A DNA stretch of 39,535 bases from Vibrio aestuarianus (lineage in GTDB: Bacteria > Pseudomonadota > Gammaproteobacteria > Enterobacterales > Vibrionaceae), in contig NZ_JAAZTU010000036.1 of assembly GCF_012395185.1 (NCBI RefSeq), positions 1-39,535 of the forward strand. Direction: 5' to 3'. The notes beneath the pieces are model-generated. The model did not search any database and was not told the DNA's origin. It worked only from the letters and a program-made list of their open reading frames with translations. Position numbers and translations under genes: made by a program. Shown piece after piece: positions 34,254 to 39,535 of the stretch. Position 1 is the stretch's first letter. Each line of letters opens with the position of its first letter.

Positions 34254-34664
34254 ATGATGAGTTATCCCTTAGTGAAATGGATAGGCACTTTGGCACTCAT
34301 ATCTGCTCTACAAGGCTGCTCTCAGGAAGATATTGAGCGTTGGGCCAATAGTGAAACCTACGAGTTTCACGGTACTTATGATAACCAATACAATTCCGAT
34401 TTATTGATATTTGAAGATGGTATCGTTAGCGCACGTTCAGAAAAACAAACTTGGTCTCGTCCCTACACCGTTGACGGGACTCAAATTTCTATTCAAGTGC
34501 GCAATAATTCGAAAGAACAACGTGAAGACATTGTGATGGTGATACATGGCCAAGGTGAAGTCCTAACTTGTAGCGTTTGCGCTATGTATAAATTAAGTAA
34601 TGTCTGGACTAAGATCGGCTATGTTGAAGCCAAAATGCCAACGATAGAAAGCGCGAGTCAATAA
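34254..34664 (+). CDS. Small lipoprotein of unknown function
   Basis: A 136-residue protein. The signal ends in the lipobox ALQGC22S. The mature part has a YEFHGTYDNQYNSDLLIFEDG stretch and a CSVC pair near residues 113-116. I recognise no family. It follows ogt by 6 bases with GAGG before its start, so the two are probably co-transcribed. The stop codon lies in the loop of its own terminator. Confidence 0.75.
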   Translation: MMSYPLVKWIGTLALISALQGCSQEDIERWANSETYEFHGTYDNQYNSDLLIFEDGIVSARSEKQTWSRPYTVDGTQISIQVRNNSKEQREDIVMVIHGQGEVLTCSVCAMYKLSNVWTKIGYVEAKMPTIESASQ

Positions 34665-34674
34665 CTCGCGCTTT
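34648..34674 (+). terminator. Terminator overlapping the lipoprotein stop codon
   Basis: A perfect 11-bp stem AAAGCGCGAGT (34648-34658) with ACTCGCGCTTT (34664-34674) and a 5-base loop, then TAAAA. The stop TAA (34662-34664) falls at the loop and stem edge, so the end of translation would disrupt the hairpin if it were still running. Confidence 0.8.
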
Positions 34675-34683
34675 TAAAACCAG

Positions 34684-35541
34684 TTACCACTGACGCTCAC
34701 CAGTGTTTACTTGAGCACTCAGTTCTAAGTCTTGTTGACCGGACAATGTTGGGTAAGCCTTCACCATCTCAGCCACCACTTGTTTTGAATTTTTCGCCTT
34801 GCTAAGCGTTTTTTCAAATTGACCAAGGTAAGCTTTAGTAAACGATACCGCTTCAATACCTTGCGGCATATCACCTAAATAATGCCCAGGAATCACTCTA
34901 GCTGGCTTAAGATCTGCCATTTTATCTAATGCTTGAACCCATTCAGATCTCGCTTCAGGAGTTTGACTATCCGCTGTCCATACATGCATGCCAGCCGTTA
35001 CAGCAACGCCACCAAGAACAACCTTTTGCGATGGAACCCATAGATAAGATTGATGGGTGTTCAGTTCCTTTACATAGATTTTTTCACCTTCTAAAGAAAA
35101 CTCACTGCGATTAAATACCTTAGGTACAAAAACTTTGCTTGGCGCACTATCGGCTAAAATCGGCCCCCAGTACTGAAGTTTTCTATCTTTCGTCTCCTCA
35201 ATGTGCTGTACAACGGCTTTGCTTGCTAGCACATTGACATCCGGAAATGCTGACACTAAAGGCTCAAGGCCAAAATAAAAGTCTGGATCGCCACCACTGA
35301 TATAAATAGCCGTCAACTCTTTACCTGATTGCTTGATCATATCAACCAATGCTTGACCATCTTTAGTACCAAATTGAGCATCAATCAATATGGCTTGTTT
35401 TTCTCCACTAATTAGAGTGGAACTGACGGGGAAAATCCCCTTTTCTCCTGGGTTATAAGTTTGGAAAGTCAGCGCAGCTAGGCTAGAAAAAGAAACACCT
35501 GCTAAAAGTAAGCCGGTTAAAGCACGTTGTTGGAATGTCAT
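34684..35541 (-). CDS. MBL-fold secreted protein with an altered metal site
   Basis: A 285-residue protein with a signal peptide (1-23, cut near SLAALT), so exported. The sequence follows the metallo-beta-lactamase fold: SSTLISGEKQAILIDAQFG, then AIYISGGDPDFYFGLEPL where HxHxDH should be, then VLGGVAVTAGMHVW and IPGHYLGDMP. At residues 82-88 the metal motif reads SGGDPDF: the first two histidines are lost, but the aspartate pair and later PGH remain. It may bind one metal or none. Function unknown. It is convergent with the lipoprotein gene. Confidence 0.75.
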   Translation of the reverse strand: MTFQQRALTGLLLAGVSFSSLAALTFQTYNPGEKGIFPVSSTLISGEKQAILIDAQFGTKDGQALVDMIKQSGKELTAIYISGGDPDFYFGLEPLVSAFPDVNVLASKAVVQHIEETKDRKLQYWGPILADSAPSKVFVPKVFNRSEFSLEGEKIYVKELNTHQSYLWVPSQKVVLGGVAVTAGMHVWTADSQTPEARSEWVQALDKMADLKPARVIPGHYLGDMPQGIEAVSFTKAYLGQFEKTLSKAKNSKQVVAEMVKAYPTLSGQQDLELSAQVNTGERQW

Positions 35542-35755
35542 TATTAATACCTGTTAGTCATGATTCGAAGTGATAACAAGCTTATTGTTTTTCAATGAGA
35601 ACAAATAGATCGAAAATAGAATATAACTAGTTCAAATTTAGATACAAAACAAAGGAAAAACTCGCTGCATCCATCACTTTAGTGCAGGCAGTATTGAATT
35701 TTATGAAAAGCATATGATTGAATAGCAAATATTTTCCACTGTTTTTGAGGTTTGA

Positions 35756-36625
35756 ATGAAACCAGAGAAAATATCCACCTCAGCGCTTGCGAAAATTCGC
35801 CAGCTAGAAGCTAAACAACTTTTTAGTGACCTCAAAAAAGCAGGATATATTAACCGCCACGATGAAAAATGGGTGCTCACCGAACTCGGCGCAAAATTTG
35901 GCGGCGAATACGTCGATCATCAAAAGTTTGGACAATTCATCGTTTGGCCTGAAAACTTGTTAATCGATTTAGACGCTAACCGTGGTATCACCCTTAGCGC
36001 CACGCAATTGGGTGAACGCTTTAAACTCAACCCGAAGAAAATTAACCAACTATTGAGTGAACTAGGCTGGATAGCGAAAAGTGACACCGGCTGGAGAGTC
36101 ACAAAATCGGGCTTACGAGCAGGAGGGCAGCAGCGTGAAGGGAAAGAATCAGAAAGCCAATTCGTCGTTTGGCATGATTCAATAACTCGTAATAAACGTT
36201 TAAAGCAGTCCGTTATTGAATTTTGCGGGCAAGATGCTGAAACACACTCCACCGATAAATCCTACTCCAGTTTTCGTCAAAAATTTGAAGCAAAACATCG
36301 CACGTTGGATGGCCATTACGTTCGATCAAAAGGTGAATTATTGATTGATAACTGGCTTTATATGGCAGGTGTGGTGCATGCCTATGAGCGTCAACTTCCT
36401 ATCGACCAAGACATTACCAGCGATTTTTACTTACCCGCAGGTAAAGTCTATCTCCAATATTGGGGCTCAGATTCAGGACCGACGGCAGAAAAAGATCAAG
36501 AAAAAGTGCGCATGATTTATCACGAACACGCTTTTAATCTCATTGAACTCAATGATGAAGACGTAACTAAACTGGATGAGATACTGCCAAGCAAGCTGCG
36601 GGCATTCGGTATAAAAGCCTATTGA
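35756..36625 (+). CDS. Tandem winged-helix protein with PD-(D/E)XK-like C-terminus
   Basis: A 289-residue soluble protein. Two similar helix-turn-helix units come first (about 10-68 and 75-140). Each has a leucine-rich helix and a GW-type wing (KWVLTELGAKFGG; GWRVTKSGLRAGG), and each is followed by FIVWPE or FVVWHD. The C-terminal part (about 170-289) fits a PD-(D/E)XK nuclease-like fold: RSKGELLIDNWL (E194), YERQLP (E211), SDFYLP (D223) and VYLQYWG, where the expected catalytic Glu is Q234, then K250. Similar proteins in Vibrio have been labelled glycerol kinase, which the sequence does not support. Probably a DNA-binding protein; nuclease activity is in doubt. Confidence 0.65.
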   Translation: MKPEKISTSALAKIRQLEAKQLFSDLKKAGYINRHDEKWVLTELGAKFGGEYVDHQKFGQFIVWPENLLIDLDANRGITLSATQLGERFKLNPKKINQLLSELGWIAKSDTGWRVTKSGLRAGGQQREGKESESQFVVWHDSITRNKRLKQSVIEFCGQDAETHSTDKSYSSFRQKFEAKHRTLDGHYVRSKGELLIDNWLYMAGVVHAYERQLPIDQDITSDFYLPAGKVYLQYWGSDSGPTAEKDQEKVRMIYHEHAFNLIELNDEDVTKLDEILPSKLRAFGIKAY

Positions 36626-36640
36626 ACCGAGGAAATTAAA

Positions 36641-36662
36641 ACTCCGAAGATACCCTCGGAGT
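36641..36662 (-). terminator. Terminator for yccF
   Basis: On the minus strand, ACTCCGA (36662-36656) pairs with TCGGAGT (36647-36641), a 7-bp stem followed by TTTAATTT. It lies 18 bases beyond the yccF stop. Confidence 0.6.
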
Positions 36663-36680
36663 CTTGGAAAAAATCAGCCA

Positions 36681-37112
36681 CTAACGATGAGAAGAATAAC
36701 GGGCACGAGCAGCTTCTTCTTTCGGTACAATGGTTTTGCCAATCGGCGCTAAAGAGATCACGGCTAATTTCAAATGCTGCAACGCAAATGGAATACCGAT
36801 AATGGTAATAAAGCATGCGCAAGCAGAAAGGATATGACCAACCGCCAACCAAAAACCTGCAAAAATAAACCAAATGACATTGCCAATAAAACCAAGTGGA
36901 CTGGTGCCAATATCGGTTTCATTGGTCAATTCATCGCGCGAGATCGCTTCTTGGCCGAATGGGAAAAATGAAAAATTACCGATCACAAAGCAGGCTCGTC
37001 CCCAAGGAATACCGATAATACTGATGAAGGCGAGCAAACCGAAGAACCACCACGCCAAGCCCATAAAAATCCCACCAAACAAAAACCAAATAATGTTACC
37101 CAACGTTCTCAT
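36681..37112 (-). CDS. yccF: YccF family inner-membrane protein (DUF307)
   Basis: A 143-residue membrane protein with two copies of the YccF repeat. The first is NIIWFLFGGIFMGLAWWFFG with IISIIGIPWG (about 5-38). The second is NVIWFIFAGFWLAVGHILSA with FITIIGIPFALQHLK (about 77-115). Between them lie basic and acidic polar residues. The role is unknown in any organism. Start at the first ATG is supported by AAGGTGAAG upstream. Confidence 0.9.
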   Translation of the reverse strand: MRTLGNIIWFLFGGIFMGLAWWFFGLLAFISIIGIPWGRACFVIGNFSFFPFGQEAISRDELTNETDIGTSPLGFIGNVIWFIFAGFWLAVGHILSACACFITIIGIPFALQHLKLAVISLAPIGKTIVPKEEAARARYSSHR

Positions 37113-37229
37113 AACTTCACCTTTTCCAAAACATACTTCTGTTATCGATCGCTTAAATTACAAGCAACCTAGTGCTAAATTAGATACCGTTAAGTATCCC
37201 AAACCATACGTAACTGAAGATTAACAAAC

Positions 37230-37955
37230 TTAAAACAGCCCTTGCCACACCGCCGTTGCGCCACTGATAGAGCATAACAACAGCGCCCCAACGCGAATTT
37301 TTTCTTTGGGTAACGCCTGCGTGGTCATCAAGGCCAATTTATACCCAACCCACGCTGCTGGAATTAACGGAATGGTAATCCACAAATGATGTACAGTTAA
37401 AAACCCAGCGGGTAGCTGAATCATCAAAGAGATGATCGAGCTGAAAACAAAGAAAGCCGAAAGATTGCCACGTAATTGATTGGCCTCTTGATGCTGTAGC
37501 AGTAATGCCATTGGCGGTCCACCTATCGCAGAACTGGTGCCAAAAAAGCCTGAGAAAAAACCCGCAACACCCATGCGCGTAGGGGTCGGTTCAATACGAA
37601 ATGGCAGTAAACTCACCACCACCGCAAACAGCACTAATAGACCTAACCAAAGTGCTAATGCATCGGTTGACACCATCACTAACAAAAAACCACCAGCGAT
37701 AGAGCCAGGAACACGACCAATAAGCGCCATTTTCAATCCACCAATTTCAATATTACTACGATGCTTCATCGCATTGAGTATTGAGATAAATAACGCCACT
37801 AAACAGATGGGGGCCGGCACATAATCCGGTGAAACAAGAAATAGCAAAGGTGCAGCTACAATCGCTAATCCAAAGCCAATCGCCGTTTGCACGAAAGATC
37901 CAAGGAAAATAAGGAACATAGCAATCAACGCAGGCGTAGTAATCCACTCAGACAC
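37230..37955 (-). CDS. TauE/SafE-family permease
   Basis: A ~241-residue inner-membrane protein with about eight helices and the family hallmark GSFVQTAIGFGLAIVAAPLL. A second related half contains GFFSGFFGTSSAIGGPPMALLLQ. TauE/SafE proteins export sulfite, sulfoacetate or similar organic anions. I use the GTG at 37955 because AGGAAGG lies 5 bases upstream; the frame opens at 37979. No linked sulfonate gene is visible, so the substrate is open. Confidence 0.85.
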   Translation of the reverse strand: MSEWITTPALIAMFLIFLGSFVQTAIGFGLAIVAAPLLFLVSPDYVPAPICLVALFISILNAMKHRSNIEIGGLKMALIGRVPGSIAGGFLLVMVSTDALALWLGLLVLFAVVVSLLPFRIEPTPTRMGVAGFFSGFFGTSSAIGGPPMALLLQHQEANQLRGNLSAFFVFSSIISLMIQLPAGFLTVHHLWITIPLIPAAWVGYKLALMTTQALPKEKIRVGALLLCSISGATAVWQGLF

Positions 37956-38157
37956 AAAAACCTTCCTGTAAGCCGGCAAAAAATATCACACTTTAATTTT
38001 TATAACTTATTGACTTTACAATGAAGGAATCTCTTTATCTAGAGTAAAAGTATAATACTCTTGCATGTTGCCAGATAAACCATAAAACAATATAAGACAA
38101 AAAAGTATCAAACTAGCTGCAACACAGATTTGGACGTTAATGTGGTAGGCCACCAGG

Positions 38158-38321
38158 ACGACCGAGAATGTATGCACGTAAATCAAACCATCCCTTGGCC
38201 CCACAGCTAATACCTGCTCATAGGGAACCAAATCAGACATCAAAGAGACAATTAGTCACCTTGGACCTTGTCGTTCATCGTTAATAGAGTGAAAGTGTTC
38301 TTTGAAGTGCTCAAAGTTCAT
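38158..38321 (-). pseudogene. Decayed ISAs1-family transposase N-terminus
   Basis: On the minus strand the ATG at 38321, preceded by GGGAGG, gives MNFEHFKEHFHSINDERQG, an ISAs1-type transposase N-terminus, and stops after 21 codons. A frame shift at about 38259 continues it as VTNCLFDV*FGSL*AGISCGAKGWFDLRAYILGR, two in-frame stops marked. The FDV..FGSL and GAKGWFD..AYILG parts match the family's conserved N-terminal region. Similarity ends near 38158, so the element is truncated as well as frameshifted. Confidence 0.75.
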
Positions 38322-38365
38322 GGTGGCCTCCCGAAAAGGGAGTATAGCGTCACTTTGACTAAAAA

Positions 38366-38385
38366 ACGTTCACGATCTCACCCTG
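38366..38385. mobile_element. Candidate outer end of the ISAs1-type element
   Basis: Upstream of the transposase relic, on the minus strand, CAGGGTGAGATCGTGAAC begins at 38385, about 65 bases before the ATG. CAGGGT- or similar starts are usual for ISAs1-family inverted repeats. The opposite end was not found, so only one terminus may survive. It marks the border with the AT-rich segment. Confidence 0.4.
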
Positions 38386-38724
38386 CCATACAGAGTTTCT
38401 TTTAACCTTTTCTTTACCTTAAATTTATCCCTCCATTCAAGATGGAGTGCAAATAAAAATTTTAAACAAAAAAAATAAAACACACCACTTATTATGAACA
38501 ATATCCATAAGATTAATAAAAATTAAATAATAAAAAATGCAATTAAACATAAAAAACCAATAATTACAATTAAAATAATGAACCAAAATCACAAAATTAC
38601 AGCAAAAAATAATGCAATTACATTATGCATTACAAAAAAACACGCTAACCTAGCTTTTTTTATGTTTTTTTATAACAAAAATAAAATACAACCCCTACTA
38701 TTAACTCATATATCAATAGCGAAG

Positions 38725-39408
38725 ATGGCAACTATGAAAATAGATTTTAATAGTACAGAAAGTACTTTATTATTTAATAGAAAAAAGAAAAAAATAGGTT
38801 ATAGAGATGCGCTTGTTTTAAGTGCATTAGTTTCAAATGAAGGAGAAGTATTATCCAAAGATTATTTGCTAGAGTATGCATGGGGTAATACGGTAGTAAC
38901 AGAAATATCCTTAACAAAAAGTATCCACGATTTAAGAGTCGCATTGAAAAGTTTATCACCTGAGCAAGATATAATAATTACGATGCCTAAGATGGGATAC
39001 AAAATAAAGAAAGGAAAAATAAACAGAAAAAACAACTGCGTTGAGAGCAGAACTAAATCAAACTCATCTCCAATAACAATGCTTATATTGTCGATAATGT
39101 TTTTAGTTTTTTCGACAATTTGTAGTTATGATAATAACAAAAAAAACCATCAAAACAATGAAATTAACATTCATCGACTAAAAGATGGGAGAAAGATATA
39201 TTTAAACCAAAAAACAAACAATGAAAAATTAATTTTACTTTCTAAAATAAAGTGCGATTGTGATATTTTCTTTAGCCAAAAAGACATTTCAATTTACCTA
39301 TATTTAGAAAAAAAATCAATAAACTTTTCGTACTCTGGCCTTAACTTTATTGATGCCATAAATGAGATAAATACTAATCTTTCTGAACATGGTATAACCA
39401 ATGTATAA
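38725..39408 (+). CDS. TcpP/VtrA-like transmembrane winged-helix regulator
   Basis: A ~227-residue inner-membrane regulator of the ToxR type. From the chosen ATG, the DNA-binding winged helix spans about residues 5-95 (NTVVTEISLTKSIHDLRVALKS is the recognition-helix region, MPKMGYKIKK the wing). A polar linker, one transmembrane helix (about 115-133, TMLILSIMFLVFSTICSY) and a ~90-residue periplasmic domain follow, with a CDC pair near 192. The frame extends to 38578, but those ~49 codons have no domain look. Starts at 38725 or 38734 fit the AGCGAAG upstream. The stop overlaps the next gene. Base composition is very AT-rich, unlike most neighbours, suggesting transfer. Confidence 0.82.
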   Translation: MATMKIDFNSTESTLLFNRKKKKIGYRDALVLSALVSNEGEVLSKDYLLEYAWGNTVVTEISLTKSIHDLRVALKSLSPEQDIIITMPKMGYKIKKGKINRKNNCVESRTKSNSSPITMLILSIMFLVFSTICSYDNNKKNHQNNEINIHRLKDGRKIYLNQKTNNEKLILLSKIKCDCDIFFSQKDISIYLYLEKKSINFSYSGLNFIDAINEINTNLSEHGITNV

Positions 39409-39535
39409 GTTTGTATTTATTTCACTAGCACTGCTATTAACATCCATTCACATCAACGTAACAAAATCCATATCATCAAGAGAATATCAGAGTGAAAAAT
39501 ATAGCATTAAATTTGATGAACCCAAAGCTTTGATT
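39401..39535 (+). CDS. Partial small exported or anchored partner gene (ToxS/TcpH/VtrC position)
   Basis: An ATG at 39401 overlaps the regulator's stop by 8 bases and opens 45 codons to the window edge. The N-terminus MYKFVFISLALLLTSIHINV is a signal peptide or membrane anchor. The rest (SREYQSEKYSIKFDEPKALI) looks periplasmic. Size and end are unknown because the window stops. Overlap with a ToxR-type regulator is the usual arrangement for the helper that stabilises or completes the periplasmic sensing domain. Confidence 0.7.
   Translation, partial: MYKFVFISLALLLTSIHINVTKSISSREYQSEKYSIKFDEPKALI

Larger units (their letters stand above)
37956..38724. other. Region with IS remnant and AT-rich spacer
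   Basis: No intact gene. From 38158 to 38385 it holds a decayed ISAs1-type element. From about 38390 on it is A/T-rich with poly-A and poly-T runs and a CTCCAT/ATGGAG hairpin (38431-38447), probably the promoter area of the ToxR-like gene. A leftward frame at 38016-38243 has a hydrophobic stretch but reads across the IS relic in the wrong frame and is not a supported gene. Confidence 0.55.

Noticed and set aside
38016..38243. Leftward 75-codon frame with a hydrophobic stretch
   Set aside because: It crosses the transposase relic in the wrong frame and has no ribosome site; the frame that matches ISAs1 is interrupted by stops.

Overview
The window looks like a Vibrio chromosome. The signs are an mtlA-mtlD-mtlR mannitol operon in the Vibrio form, a NhaD-type antiporter, a stand-alone nagB, a divergent hdfR/maoP pair, a DUF3081 protein, and ToxR/TcpP-type winged-helix regulators at both edges. 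The unlinked mannitol and nagB genes suggest the secondary chromosome, but that is inference. Most of the window has ordinary Vibrio composition. The last ~1.2 kb (from about 38.39 kb) is strikingly AT-rich and starts just beyond a decayed ISAs1-family insertion sequence, so the right edge is probably the start of an acquired island. I saw no tRNA, rRNA or CRISPR array. Layout, left to right. 0-0.5 kb: a leftward soluble ToxR-type regulator whose 3' end overlaps the start of another gene leaving the window. 1.0-2.7 kb: an RluA-type pseudouridine synthase with a long coiled-coil N-terminus. 2.8-5.1 kb: a TetR regulator and a CurA-like reductase plus glutathione transferase pair, with the same 15-bp operator in front of tetR and in front of the reductase. 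5.3-7.7 kb: yjjI-yjjW, a glycyl-radical enzyme and its activase, with a hairpin burying the yjjI ribosome site. 7.9-8.1 kb: a candidate short RNA/19-codon ORF. 8.1-9.9 kb: a SulP anion transporter. 10.1-12.9 kb: an outer-membrane barrel protein coupled to a seven-domain Ig-like lipoprotein. 13.0-16.7 kb: HAD phosphatase, DEAD-box helicase and a phospholipase D/cardiolipin synthase-like lipoprotein. 16.9-19.6 kb: a MarR-controlled EmrA/FUSC-type efflux operon with twin palindromic operators. 19.9-23.6 kb: DoxX, a CRP-linked dicarboxylate symporter and NhaD. 23.8-28.6 kb: the leftward mannitol operon followed by an MviM-like oxidoreductase. 29.4-30.6 kb: an M23 peptidase overlapping a bactofilin by 97 nt. 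30.7-34.7 kb: nagB, DUF3081, maoP/hdfR, ogt and a lipoprotein. 34.7-38.0 kb: a metal-site-degenerate MBL-fold protein, a double-winged-helix protein with a PD-(D/E)XK-like C-terminus, YccF and a TauE/SafE permease. 38.2-39.5 kb: the IS remnant and a TcpP/VtrA-like transmembrane regulator overlapping a small partner gene cut by the window edge. The strongest candidates for something undescribed are the membrane regulator plus partner at the right edge, the mirrored regulator/partner arrangement at the left edge, the 19-codon ORF/short RNA, the hairpin-masked yjjI start, the barrel plus Ig-lipoprotein pair, and the double-winged-helix/nuclease-like protein. The unit boundaries are drawn from gene spacing, overlaps and hairpin terminators read by eye; no homology search or folding program was run.
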